Part shown: in pieces, positions 7,228 through 15,907 of the stretch
Layout: each line of letters begins with the position of its first letter
Numbering within the stretch: the first letter of the stretch is position 1
Source of the DNA: an uncultured Prevotellaceae bacterium
GTDB lineage: Bacteria > Bacteroidota > Bacteroidia > Bacteroidales > Bacteroidaceae
Length of the DNA stretch: 56,942 bases
Direction: 5' to 3'
Assembly: GCA_946411565.1 (NCBI GenBank)
Contig: CAMKEM010000012.1
Location: 1 to 56,942 of the forward strand
Notes under the pieces: generated by a model
The model's input: only the letters and a program-made list of their open reading frames with translations
Told to the model about the DNA's origin: nothing
The model's database searches: none
Made by a program: the position numbers and the translations under genes

Positions 7228-7249
7228 ATATACCAAAAACATGGTATAT
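7228..7249. promoter_or_regulatory. Sulfur-regulon palindromic operator (copy 2)
   Basis: ATATACCA and TGGTATAT form perfect 8-bp arms around a 6-nt spacer AAAACA. The centre is 7238.5, again exactly 54.5 bp from the -7 element at 7293. Confidence 0.85.
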
Positions 7250-7268
7250 GGAATGACATATCGAGGGG

Positions 7269-7300
7269 ATTGTGTAGGTACGGGAAAAGCAGTAATTTTG
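7269..7300 (+). promoter_or_regulatory. Promoter of the leader peptide / binding-protein / SusCD operon
   Basis: -33 ATTG (7269-7272), 20-nt spacer, -7 TAATTTTG (7293-7300), followed by CACTCAGAAATCAGA as at the hcyS and dsrE promoters. The leader to the small peptide ORF at 7410 is about 100 nt and contains a GC-rich palindrome (about 7327-7347). Confidence 0.82.
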
Positions 7301-7409
7301 CACTCAGAAATCAGACCCTCACCCTGCTCCCCCTGCGTAGGGGGAGAGCCGGAAGAGAAAAGTCTCCTTAAGCAGGGAGATTTAGAGGGTCAAAAAATTA
7401 ATTAATAAA

Positions 7410-7493
7410 ATGAACAGAATTATGAACAATACAAAGCAAATGCGAATGCGTGGATATTGTTGTTGCCAGGACATGATGATGGCAATGAAGTAA
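7410..7493 (+). CDS. Met/Cys-rich 27-residue leader peptide
   Basis: A very short open frame between the regulon promoter and the binding-protein gene. Of 27 residues, eight are Met (1, 5, 11, 13, 22-24, 26) and three are consecutive Cys (17-19), ending CCCQDMMMAMK. This extreme composition fits a leader peptide whose translation reports the supply of charged Cys- and Met-tRNA. It stands out because the proteins encoded next are almost free of both residues. An imperfect hairpin (ACTGTT/AACAGT, 7497-7513) follows the stop, without a T-run, so control might act on translation or downstream structure. Poly-Cys leader ORFs controlling sulfur genes are known from mycobacteria. This one is inferred from composition and position only. 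Confidence 0.7.
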   Translation: MNRIMNNTKQMRMRGYCCCQDMMMAMK

Positions 7494-7574
7494 GAGACTG
7501 TTGGTAGAACAGTACTCAGGTATAACATATTATTATAGAATAAGGTTGAAAGATTAAAGGAAAGGAATTGAATT

Positions 7575-8516
7575 ATGAAAAAGATTATATTTACATTAGC
7601 TATATTTTTAGGTCTCGGACTTAACAACACATGGGCAAAGGGCAATGGTGCACAGAACAGCGAAAATAATGTTCGCACAATCAAGAGTCCTCGCTTTGCA
7701 CGTCCACTCATTGAGAAATGGATTGAGGAGTACTCAAAGACAGAGCCAGGTGTTACTTTCCAGATTGTAAAAGGTTCTGCAAACCAAGAGGACATCGACT
7801 TGAATGTTGTTTCAGATAATAATGACAACATAAACACAAACGGCATCAATCAGGTTATATATTTCGGAGAGACAGCCGTGCTGCCTATTACCGCACGTAG
7901 CTCAGAGGCTGCACGTCTGCTCGAAGGAAAGCATCTTAATGCTAAGAAGCTCAAGCAGCTCTTCTTCCTTAACGAGGATTTCGACGAGGATGTAAAGAAG
8001 AACAAGGCTTTCGAGACAATCGTGGTTTATAGTGGTAGCAATGCTACATCTGTAGCTTCTTCTTTCGCCCACAACTTCGGTGAGGAGAGCAGCAGTTTCC
8101 GTGGCAAGCGCATCTCTGGTGATGACTTGTTCCTCAACACCGCTATTACTAAGGATCCTCTCGGCGTTACTTTCAACGCTCTTTCAAATGTCTTTGACTT
8201 GAAGAACCGTCATGTGAAGGCTGACCTCTCTATCGTAGGTCTTGACTTGAAGAAGGATCTTGCTGACACATTCAGCAACAATGGTTCTCTTGACGATGTG
8301 CTTCAGGTTCTGGAGAGCGGAAAGCCATCAGAGATTGCAGTTGAGAAAGTGGGTATCTCATTCAGCAATACCGACGAGGTTGTGAACCGTTTCCTTCAGT
8401 GGGTGCTTGAGAATGGCACTAAATACAATCACGAATTTGGATTGTTGAATTTGGACAACAAAGTGGCACAAGTAGAAATCGACAAGGTGAAAAACACACT
8501 TACTGCACAAAAATAA
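7575..8516 (+). CDS. Exported periplasmic-binding-protein-like protein (PstS-like fold), no internal Met or Cys
   Basis: A 313-residue exported protein: signal peptide of about 21 residues (MKKIIFTLAIFLGLGLNN...WA), then segments like those of phosphate/sulfate-type binding proteins (IEKWIEEYSKTEPGVTFQIV; YFGETAVLPITARSS; LNAKKLKQLFF; GLDLKKDLADTF). No ABC transporter genes are linked; a SusC/SusD pair follows directly, so it probably works with the TonB system. The ligand is unknown; the regulon points to a sulfur compound. The mature protein contains neither methionine nor cysteine, as expected for a protein made under sulfur starvation. Confidence 0.75.
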   Translation: MKKIIFTLAIFLGLGLNNTWAKGNGAQNSENNVRTIKSPRFARPLIEKWIEEYSKTEPGVTFQIVKGSANQEDIDLNVVSDNNDNINTNGINQVIYFGETAVLPITARSSEAARLLEGKHLNAKKLKQLFFLNEDFDEDVKKNKAFETIVVYSGSNATSVASSFAHNFGEESSSFRGKRISGDDLFLNTAITKDPLGVTFNALSNVFDLKNRHVKADLSIVGLDLKKDLADTFSNNGSLDDVLQVLESGKPSEIAVEKVGISFSNTDEVVNRFLQWVLENGTKYNHEFGLLNLDNKVAQVEIDKVKNTLTAQK

Positions 8517-8612
8517 ATTAAGGAATTAGGAATTCAAAATATTAAGATGTTAAGATATTAAGGAATTAATTAATCTCTTAACATCTTAATTTCTCACAAG
8601 CTATTAGATTTT
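8517..8612. repeat. Inverted array of ttaagatat words
   Basis: AATATTAAGATGTTAAGAT at about 8538-8557 is mirrored by CTCTTAACATCTTAATTT at about 8575-8592, giving a transcribed hairpin between the binding-protein and SusC genes. Confidence 0.7.
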
Positions 8613-11600
8613 ATGGTAAAAAGATTATTTATTGCAACTATTGTTGCGATAAGCCCTTTGTTGGCTTTCGCACAGAATGTGATATCAGGTCACATTTCAG
8701 ATGTTCGCACTGGAGAACCGCTCATCGGAGCAACAGTAATTGTAAAAAATGAAAAGAGCCAAGGAGTGGTAACCGACTACGACGGAAACTTCACTCTCCA
8801 GACCAAGGTGCAGGCTCCTCTTACTCTCCGTGTTGAGTATGTCGGCTATCGTCCCCTCGACGTAGATGTATATGACTTTGAAGAACCTGTACAGATTGCA
8901 TTGGCAGATAATTCCAACAGCCTTAACGAGGTTGTCGTTGTCGGCTACGGAGTGCAGAAGCGCAAATCTCTTACAGGTTCCGTGACAACAGTCAAGAATG
9001 AGAAACTATTGCAGACATCAACCTCGCTTGACAATGCCTTGGGTGGTGCCGTGGCAGGTCTTAGTGCTGCTTCTTCATCAGGTGAGCCTGGTGCAGCTCT
9101 CAACATCCGCATACGTGGTGGTAACTCTATCAACGGTGGTAATGAGCCTCTCTACGTTATTGATGGTGTACTTATCTATAACGATGCTGCAGCAACAAGC
9201 ACAGGTAACAGTTTCGCTGGTAAGAACTTCAATCCTCTGGCATCAATCAATCCGTCCGACATTGAGTCTATCGAAGTACTCAAGGATGTTTCTGCTTCTG
9301 CCATCTATGGTTCACGTGGTGCCAATGGTGTAATCATCGTTACAACTAAGAACGGTAAGAAGGATAAGCTGAAAATCGACTATGGTTATTCCATCGGTAT
9401 TGCGTCTGTACGTAAGCGTCTCGACCTACTCAATGCGCAGGAATGGGGCAATCTATACCTTGACCTTGCAACCGATGCACAGAAGGCTGCCGCAGGTGTT
9501 ACTCCCGAAGTGGTAAAGTCATGGGGAGAAGGCACCAACTGGCAGGATGCTCTTTTCCGCGATGCAACTACTCAGCAGCATCAGCTTTCTGTCAGCGGTG
9601 GTTCTGACAAGGAGCGTTTCCTTATCTCTGGTAACTACATCGACCAGAATGGTATTATTCTCGGCTCTGGCTTCACACGTATCGGTGCACGCTTAAACTA
9701 TGATCGCGACATCTTCAAGGATGTCACCGTAGGACTGAAAGCCAACCTCTCAAAGACTACACGTAGCGGACAGAACGGTTTCCGCGGTCTGTCTAACGGA
9801 TTCAGCGGACTGCTTGAGCAGGCTCTTCGCACATCACCAGCAGTTCCTATCCACAATGAAGACGGAACATGGAACTATGCCAACCCATTCGAGTCAGGCG
9901 ACTTTGTGCGTAATGGTAACACACCAAACGCCATTGCTGATCTCAGCGAGGTGCAGACAGAGACAATCGTTGACAATGTTTTGCTCTCTGGTTTCGCACA
10001 GTGGCAAATCATCCCTTCATTGCGTTTCCGTACACAGGGTTCCGTAAATGTTATCAACACTCGTCAGAATCTCTTTGGTGGTGGCAACTCACAGATAGGT
10101 TTCAATTCAGAAGGTTATGGCTCTGTCGGCACAAAGCGATGGGAGAGTGACCAGTTTGAGGCAACCCTCACATGGAACAAGAAATTCGGCATACATGAGT
10201 TTGAGGTACTTGGCGGTTACACCTATCAGCAGGAAAAGAGTGAGCGTCTGCTTGGCTCAACTGCCTATTTCGCAAATGAGAACCTCGGCTATCATAGCCT
10301 TCAGGCTGGCTCTCAGTTCGTTAATACTGATACCCAGTTCATTACCTCTTCTCTCTATTCAGGCATAGGTCGTGTAAACTATTCAATTTTTGATCGTTAT
10401 CACTTCACCGCTACATTGCGTGCCGATGGTTCCAGCCGCTTTGCGAAGAACAACAAGTGGGGATGGTTTCCTTCACTCGGTTTCTCATGGAACGTAAACG
10501 AAGAGAAATTCCTGAAAAGTGCAAAATGGCTTGAAGACCTGAAATTCCGCGCAAGTATCGGTACTGTCGGTAATCAGGAAATTGGCGACTACAAGTTCCT
10601 TTCCACATACGCTGGCACACATTATTTCCTCGGAGGCGTGAAGAATAGCGCATACTACCGTTCAGGTCTGGGTAACGATGACCTGAAATGGGAAACCACC
10701 TCATCATTCGACCTCGGCTTTGACTTCAACATCCTCAAAGGTCGTGTAGGCTTCGTGTTCGACTACTACCACAAGAAGACCTCAGACCTGTTGCTCGACA
10801 TTCCTGTAGAGCAGACCACAGGATTCAGCACACAGCTTGCCAACGTGGGTAATGTAACAAACGATGGTGTTGAGTTCGCAGTCAATGCAACTCTCTATCA
10901 GACAAAGAAGTTCTCATGGAATGCCAGTGCCAACATTGCGCACAATAGGAACGAGGTGACGAGTCTTGGCGGTTCACAGAATCAGATTATCAGCGGTAAC
11001 ACCATCATCCGCGTAGGAGAATCTCTTGGCACATACTATGGATGGGAGTTCGATGGAGTAGTACAGAAGGGTGATGACCTTGCAAAGGTTCCAGTGCCAT
11101 CAACAAAGACAAACGTAGAATATGGTGATGCTAAATTTGTTGACCAGAACGGAGATGGCAATGTAGATCAGGAGAACGACCGCAAGGTTCTGGGATCAGC
11201 ACAGCCAAAGTTCACCTACGGCTTTGCGTCACAGTTGCGCTACGGAAACTGGGATCTCTCTTTCAACTTCCAAGGTTCTTACGGCAACAAGCTCTACAAC
11301 CAGTTGGAACAGGCTATTGAATCTCCAAACACAAGCTACAACGGCTCTGTGAAACTGCTTGACCGCTGGACTGAGAACAACCCAAGCACAATTGTGCCAA
11401 AGGCAACATTTGGCAATCTCTATAGCCTTTACCTTGACAGCCGCTACATTGAGGATGCCAGCTACCTGCGTCTGAAGAACATACAGGTAGGCTATAACTT
11501 CCAGCCACGTATCGGCAATGGTCAGAAACTCGGTATCTACCTCTATGCATCAGCACAGAACCTCCTGACAATAACCGACTATACAGGTTTCGATCCTGAA

Positions 11601-11675
11601 TTCTCTGGTTATACTGACCGTGGCACATATCCAACGGCACGCTCATTCACCTTTGGAGTGAAGGTATCATATTAA
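8613..11675 (+). CDS. SusC/RagA-family TonB-dependent outer-membrane transporter, free of internal Met and Cys
   Basis: A 1020-residue TonB-dependent importer. Order: signal peptide (1-20), carboxypeptidase-regulatory-like domain (about 23-105, GHISDVRTGEPLIGATV), TonB-box-like NEVVVVGYG (105-113), plug (about 115-245, with PLYVIDGV and GSRGANGVIIVTTK), then a 22-strand-type barrel ending in SFTFGVKVSY. It would take up a ligand bound by the SusD lipoprotein encoded next. The regulon suggests a sulfur-containing ligand; nothing in sequence names it. In 1020 residues there is no methionine apart from the initiator and no cysteine, whereas BamA in this window has over 20 methionines. That points to selection for sulfur economy. 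Confidence 0.93.
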   Translation: MVKRLFIATIVAISPLLAFAQNVISGHISDVRTGEPLIGATVIVKNEKSQGVVTDYDGNFTLQTKVQAPLTLRVEYVGYRPLDVDVYDFEEPVQIALADNSNSLNEVVVVGYGVQKRKSLTGSVTTVKNEKLLQTSTSLDNALGGAVAGLSAASSSGEPGAALNIRIRGGNSINGGNEPLYVIDGVLIYNDAAATSTGNSFAGKNFNPLASINPSDIESIEVLKDVSASAIYGSRGANGVIIVTTKNGKKDKLKIDYGYSIGIASVRKRLDLLNAQEWGNLYLDLATDAQKAAAGVTPEVVKSWGEGTNWQDALFRDATTQQHQLSVSGGSDKERFLISGNYIDQNGIILGSGFTRIGARLNYDRDIFKDVTVGLKANLSKTTRSGQNGFRGLSNGFSGLLEQALRTSPAVPIHNEDGTWNYANPFESGDFVRNGNTPNAIADLSEVQTETIVDNVLLSGFAQWQIIPSLRFRTQGSVNVINTRQNLFGGGNSQIGFNSEGYGSVGTKRWESDQFEATLTWNKKFGIHEFEVLGGYTYQQEKSERLLGSTAYFANENLGYHSLQAGSQFVNTDTQFITSSLYSGIGRVNYSIFDRYHFTATLRADGSSRFAKNNKWGWFPSLGFSWNVNEEKFLKSAKWLEDLKFRASIGTVGNQEIGDYKFLSTYAGTHYFLGGVKNSAYYRSGLGNDDLKWETTSSFDLGFDFNILKGRVGFVFDYYHKKTSDLLLDIPVEQTTGFSTQLANVGNVTNDGVEFAVNATLYQTKKFSWNASANIAHNRNEVTSLGGSQNQIISGNTIIRVGESLGTYYGWEFDGVVQKGDDLAKVPVPSTKTNVEYGDAKFVDQNGDGNVDQENDRKVLGSAQPKFTYGFASQLRYGNWDLSFNFQGSYGNKLYNQLEQAIESPNTSYNGSVKLLDRWTENNPSTIVPKATFGNLYSLYLDSRYIEDASYLRLKNIQVGYNFQPRIGNGQKLGIYLYASAQNLLTITDYTGFDPEFSGYTDRGTYPTARSFTFGVKVSY

Positions 11676-11806
11676 TAATATAATTACGAATTACTAATTA
11701 TCTGGTTAGTACTATTCGCTAATAGTTTATTCGTGATTGCTATTTATGGTAAATAGGTGATTTGTAATTCGTAATTATTATAATATCCATTTTCAATTTA
11801 CGAGAT
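11676..11806. repeat. Inverted array of aattacgaatta words
   Basis: AATTACGAATTACTAATTAT (about 11682-11701) is mirrored by TTGTAATTCGTAATTATTAT (about 11762-11781), with TATTTATGGTAAATAG inside. A related block lies at 19186-19305. No gene is seen. Confidence 0.72.
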
Positions 11807-13459
11807 ATGAACAACAATATAAAGAAAAGACTTGGTGCTTTCCGCACAATACATATTCATGCGTTGGCAGCGCTGATGACTCTTGGAACAGTAACCACAT
11901 CCTGCGAATCGCTCGACCTTGGCAACCAGAGTGAGTTGTCAGAGAGTAACCTGCCACAGAGCGATGCCGATGCAAAGGCACTCGTCAATGCCGTATATGC
12001 TTCTGACATAGAACTTGCAACCACTTACATGTATCTCATCGACCTTACCACCGAGACAACCGTCAGCGGTGAGAATCCAAACGGTGGTGGTGGTATGCTT
12101 GGATTGCTGTCATGGGACGGCACAAACAGCTACCTTGTACGCCTCTGGTCTGCGGTCTATACCTCTGTTGCACGTGCCAACGACGTTATAGCAAAACTTG
12201 AGAATAACCCAGCAGGGGTATCGCCCAAGGTAGCAGCACAAGTAATAGGCGAAGCCAAGTTCATGCGCGCATACTATCTCAATTACGCCGTACAGTTGTG
12301 GGGACCAGTGCCCATAGTGACTAAGGTCGGTGAGGGCAACAATGCCATTCGAAACTCAGAGACAGAGGTATTCCAACAGGTTGTAACCGACCTTGAGGAT
12401 GCTGCTAAGCTCCTGCCATCCGTTAAGGAGTATGGTCAGAGCGACATCGGCCGTGCTACTCGTGGTGCTGCTCTTGCTGCTCTTGCAAAGACCTATCTCG
12501 TATGGGCACAGGTTGACGATGATTTGACTGATGCCCAGCGCAAGGAATATTTCAGCAAGTCCGTACAGTATGCGCAGCAGGTTATCGACTCTGGCGAATA
12601 TGAGCTGGAAGAGGACTTCTACGACAACTGGAACAACAACAACCGTAACGGCAAGGAGAGTATTTTCGCAATCCAGTTCTACAAGGGGTCAAGCACACGC
12701 GAAGGTGATGCCTCTGGTAACAACCACCTCTGCCATTGCTCTTTCTCTACAAGCTACAGCGTGGCACTACCACACATAGCACCAGGACCAGACAACACCG
12801 TAGAGAACTCTTATCTCAAGGGTGACCAGCGCAAGGACGTATCTTTCGTTGATTCCCTGTGGCGTCCATCGACCCAGAGCTATTTCCACTTCTATTATGA
12901 TGCCGACGGTGACAAGATCCGTGAGTCTGGTTTCTCTCGCTACAACAAATACATTGACCACGACTCACCTGAGACAAGTGCGGCTGATCGTGCCATGAAC
13001 CGTCAGGTATTGCGACTTGCAGAGGTCTATCTCATTCTTGCCGAGGCTATCAACGAGCGTGACCACCAGCCAAACCAGGAGGCTTACGATGCCTTCAACA
13101 AGGTGCGTCGTCGTGCATTCCGCGAGAATATCTACGCCACCACTCCGCAGGCTCACGATCTGAAGACTGGACTCGACTACAAAGGATTCCTCGATGCTAT
13201 CATACAGGAGCGTTCTTGGGAGTTCACTCTTGAGCAGAAGCATTTGCTTGACCTGAAACGCTGGAAGATTCTGGTAAAGACCATAAAGAATAGTCCTCTT
13301 GCAAAGAAATATCCAGAGTACAATAAGCAGACTATTGACTTCAAGCACTATCGCTTCCCTATTCCGCAGGCACAGCGCGAAGTAAACCCTAACCTGTGGC
13401 AGAACTACGGCTATGACGGCTCTACAATAACAGCAAACCCATACGTAGGAAGGGAATAG
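11807..13459 (+). CDS. SusD/RagB-family outer-membrane lipoprotein
   Basis: A 550-residue surface lipoprotein that would bind the ligand and cap the SusC pore. The signal peptide ends in a lipobox with Cys at about 33 (TVTTSC). SusD/RagB helical repeats follow: GEAKFMRAYYLNYAVQLWG (about 147-165), AALAALAKTYLVWAQ and LRLAEVYLILAEAINER. It ends with IIQERSWEFTLEQKHLLDLKRW and the usual C-terminal FPIPQ/N motif. Five internal Met and three Cys are few for its length but not absent as in its SusC partner. The spacing to SusC is 131 bp and a strong terminator follows at 13460. HLCHCSF (two Cys within three residues) is unusual for SusD and could bind a thiol or metal. Confidence 0.93.
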   Translation: MNNNIKKRLGAFRTIHIHALAALMTLGTVTTSCESLDLGNQSELSESNLPQSDADAKALVNAVYASDIELATTYMYLIDLTTETTVSGENPNGGGGMLGLLSWDGTNSYLVRLWSAVYTSVARANDVIAKLENNPAGVSPKVAAQVIGEAKFMRAYYLNYAVQLWGPVPIVTKVGEGNNAIRNSETEVFQQVVTDLEDAAKLLPSVKEYGQSDIGRATRGAALAALAKTYLVWAQVDDDLTDAQRKEYFSKSVQYAQQVIDSGEYELEEDFYDNWNNNNRNGKESIFAIQFYKGSSTREGDASGNNHLCHCSFSTSYSVALPHIAPGPDNTVENSYLKGDQRKDVSFVDSLWRPSTQSYFHFYYDADGDKIRESGFSRYNKYIDHDSPETSAADRAMNRQVLRLAEVYLILAEAINERDHQPNQEAYDAFNKVRRRAFRENIYATTPQAHDLKTGLDYKGFLDAIIQERSWEFTLEQKHLLDLKRWKILVKTIKNSPLAKKYPEYNKQTIDFKHYRFPIPQAQREVNPNLWQNYGYDGSTITANPYVGRE

Positions 13460-13483
13460 AAAAAGCCCTTTCGGGGGCTTTTT
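13460..13483 (+). terminator. Terminator after SusD
   Basis: AAAAAGCCC-TTTCG-GGGGCTTTTT is a perfect short GC stem with A/T tails directly after the susD stop. It may be bidirectional or leaky. Confidence 0.8.
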
Positions 13484-13660
13484 AATTGATAATTGATAAT
13501 TAATAATTGATAATTGAAGTTCCCCCATAGCGATAAAAGCTATATAAAAAAACTCCCCCTTTTGGGGGGCGGGGGCTTTTAATTGATAATTGATAATTGC
13601 CCCCCCATAGTGAAAAAAGCTATATAAAAAACTCCCCCTTGGGGGGGCGGGGGGCTTCTT
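13484..13660. repeat. Two tandem units of about 80-95 bp (aattgataattg plus cccccatag block)
   Basis: Each unit consists of repeated AATTGATAATTG words, then CCCCCATAGYGA, AAAAGCTATATAAAAAA, CTCCCCCTT and GGGGGGCGGGGG. Unit 1 spans about 13484-13580 and unit 2 about 13581-13660. The ends of each unit (CTCCCCC/GGGGGCGGGGG) form a GC hairpin. The block lies just upstream of the first OsmC gene. Confidence 0.8.
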
Positions 13661-13672
13661 GTTTTTAATTTT

Positions 13673-14941
13673 ATGAAGAAAATACTTCTCTCAACCATAA
13701 TAGCCACGGCAGCAGTAACTGTTGCTGTGGCACAACAGAACGACCAACGGTTGAACAAGGCTATCACCGATGCCTCATGGTATCATAAGGCATTGAAGAG
13801 TGCACCGTCATTCCGTGATCTTCTCAAGCGCAGAAAGAACGCAGTAGAGCAATTCCGCGCAATACCAACCGATGCACTTCAGCCAATAACAATCAAGGCT
13901 TTTGCAACTGCCGAACAACGTGCCGGCACTCGTCATGTCATTATTCGCGAACATGAATACCTCAATGATAGTGGTTACAATAACGGCGGTTTCGACCTTG
14001 GCATAGGTACTCCCGATCATGTCATTAGTGCCATTGCTGGTGATCTCATCGACAGCTATGTCACACAGGCTGCATTGAAGGGAATTGATATTGACTCACT
14101 CGGCATAAACATCAATCAGACTGGACATTCATTGCAGGACTGGGGATTGAAATACACCATATACATTGACTCTCCTGCATCTGATAGTCAGTTAGAAGAA
14201 TTGCGCTTGCTGGCTGAACAGAACTCGCCTCTTTATCAGTTCTCAATACGTGCTCACAAGGTCAATACCGAACTGGTATATACACGAAGTGCCGATGAAC
14301 TCGTACTACCTCCTACCTATCAGCCAGGACTGCGTGAGTTCATAGAGTGGGAGACACGCAAGGGCGAGGGAAACCGCAAACTGCGTGAAAGTGGTCAACG
14401 TCCTGATAAGTCGAAGTTCGGCGGCTATGCCTACGACTATCCTTATTCACGTGCCAATCCGTTCACCCCGGCGCAAACCGATAGTTATCTCAGCCCTGAT
14501 GGTCCTTCGGCATTTATCAACCCATCATCGGGTGTAACAGTCTTGCAGGTGCGTCACCACAGGGTACTTCAGGATCATCCACAATTCTTTGGAGGTAACG
14601 ACCTCGGACCTACAGCCATAGAGAGTCACATCGGTCTGCTTGGTTCATGTTTCACGCACGTTGCGGAAGGCACGGCAGCACGCACAAAGACACCGCTCGA
14701 CACCCTGAACGTATCGCTCACGGCACAGTTTGATCCTCGCGCAGGTCGCAAGGGATTTGAGCAAACACCTCTCTACCCTACCGACATCAAGATGCGCGTG
14801 TTCATCAGCAGTCCACGCCCAGAGGCAGAGATTCGTGAACTGGTGGAAAAGACAGAGAAGGGTTGCCCTATCTACAACCTCGTAACTAACGCGCAGGTCA
14901 TCAGTGGACGCATAGAACGTGTAACGGCACGAAACAAATAA
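13673..14941 (+). CDS. Exported tandem-OsmC-domain protein (paralogue 1)
   Basis: A 422-residue protein with a signal peptide (1-20, ending VAVAQQ) and two OsmC-like halves. The second half (about 285-420) has the OsmC layout: HPQFFGGNDLGPTAIE (302-317), the first cysteine in LGLLGSCFTHVAEG (C326), FDPRAGRKGF, and the second cysteine in KGCPIYN (C398). The first half (about 70-200: ATAEQRAGTRHVIIREHEY, AGDLIDSYVTQAALKGIDID) keeps the fold but has no cysteine. OsmC/Ohr proteins are normally single-domain cytoplasmic thiol peroxidases; a secreted double-domain form is unusual. One internal Met. Paralogues lie at 15908 and 17167. Context suggests handling of thiols, persulfides or peroxides in the periplasm, unproven. 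Confidence 0.82.
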   Translation: MKKILLSTIIATAAVTVAVAQQNDQRLNKAITDASWYHKALKSAPSFRDLLKRRKNAVEQFRAIPTDALQPITIKAFATAEQRAGTRHVIIREHEYLNDSGYNNGGFDLGIGTPDHVISAIAGDLIDSYVTQAALKGIDIDSLGININQTGHSLQDWGLKYTIYIDSPASDSQLEELRLLAEQNSPLYQFSIRAHKVNTELVYTRSADELVLPPTYQPGLREFIEWETRKGEGNRKLRESGQRPDKSKFGGYAYDYPYSRANPFTPAQTDSYLSPDGPSAFINPSSGVTVLQVRHHRVLQDHPQFFGGNDLGPTAIESHIGLLGSCFTHVAEGTAARTKTPLDTLNVSLTAQFDPRAGRKGFEQTPLYPTDIKMRVFISSPRPEAEIRELVEKTEKGCPIYNLVTNAQVISGRIERVTARNK

Positions 14942-15372
14942 CGTGAGTTATTCGTATAGATTTTTGGAAAAAAACTTTTTCGCGCTAATCCTACATACCT
15001 ACATCGGCATCCCTTGCAATTTGTTGATGCAGAGAAACTTGTAGCGATTTTAAATACCGCGTAAACCTACACTAATCCTACACTAAACCTACACTAATCA
15101 TGCCTGTCAAGGCATGAAATTAATAATTAATAATGAGTAATGAATAATTTGAATAGTATCATAAGCATTCAAGCCAAACTAAATTATCAATTATACATTA
15201 TTAATTATCAATTAACCTGAATTTCTGAAAAATTCAGGTTCTAGTGTAGGTTTAGTGTAGGATTAGTGTAGGTTTATGCGGTATTTGAAATCCGTGTAAA
15301 GCGCTAAGACTGTGCGTGTTATATGGGGTGCCGATGTAGGTATGTAGGATTAGCGCGAAAAAGTTTTTTCTG
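14942..15372. repeat. Three nested inverted repeats spanning about 400 bp
   Basis: The outer arms contain CGCGCTAATCCTACATACCT (14980-14999) and AGGTATGTAGGATTAGCGCG (about 15338-15357). The middle arms are tandem CCTACACTAA words (about 15066-15098) mirrored by TTAGTGTAGG words (about 15243-15275), together with AAATACCGC and GCGGTATTT. The inner arms are TTAATAATTAATAATGAG-type words (15117-15150) mirrored at 15180-15212. A separate perfect hairpin AACCTGAATTT/AAATTCAGGTT lies at 15214-15240. No gene is seen. Confidence 0.85.
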
Positions 15373-15772
15373 AACTTGGATTTTTCATTTTTCACTTTTC
15401 ATTTTTCATTTACTTCACCTTCGCTATGGGTTCGTTCTCTCGATTGGAGCTGGAACGGTTTTACAACGGCTTTAGAACGGACTTGGAACGGACTTGAGGT
15501 ATTGTTTGAATGCAGGTATTTCCCTGTATAAAAAAACATGAAGTTTTTCTTGCCCTCGCGTGTTCAAGAAAAAAATCTGCGACATTGCGTTTGAAAAAAT
15601 AATGCGGTATTAATGTGGCATTGATGGTCATTATATGTTCTCGCTTCGTGAGTAAACATTAATTTCCACTAATAACATGTTACTATCGCATTATTTTTTT
15701 TGATTTTATACCATAAAACACGAAAAAGCAATATCCTTTATCTTGTTGTTTTCCAGTTTGTTGCGTTGTGGC
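15373..15772. other. Non-coding stretch upstream of the OsmC2 promoter
   Basis: AT-rich and without a credible open frame. It has a cluster of GGAACGG words (GGAACGGTTTTACAACGG, AGAACGGACTTGGAACGGAC) at 15448-15496. The same words recur at 29281-29305 and 56455-56495. Nothing else recognised. Confidence 0.6.
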
Positions 15773-15790
15773 ATACCAAAAACATGGTAT
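15773..15790. promoter_or_regulatory. Sulfur-regulon palindromic operator (copy 3)
   Basis: ATACCA-AAAACA-TGGTAT. The centre at 15781.5 is exactly 54.5 bp from the -7 element at 15836. The spacer AAAACA is identical to that of copy 2. Confidence 0.85.
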
Positions 15791-15811
15791 TCAAATTAAC
15801 CTGAGTATGGG

Positions 15812-15843
15812 ATGTTATAGAACAGAAAATGTTAGTACCTTTG
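15812..15843 (+). promoter_or_regulatory. Promoter of the OsmC2-OsmC3 operon
   Basis: -7 TACCTTTG (15836-15843) is followed by CACTCAGAAATAAG, the same start region as the other three regulon promoters. The -33 region (ATGT, 15812-15815) is a weaker match. The leader to the ATG at 15908 is about 58 nt. Confidence 0.75.
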
Positions 15844-15907
15844 CACTCAGAAATAAGTAGTAAGGAAAATATATTATAACAAATAATAAAAGAAAGGAAA
15901 ATTCAGG

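Noticed and set aside
5081..7409. Known sulfur riboswitches (SAM, SAH) in the leaders
   Set aside because: No conserved SAM-I or related core was recognised; the leaders are explained by the operator, the shared start region and repeats.
13484..15290. Tandem repeats considered as a CRISPR array
   Set aside because: Units are tandem or inverted without unique spacers of constant length, and no cas gene is present.
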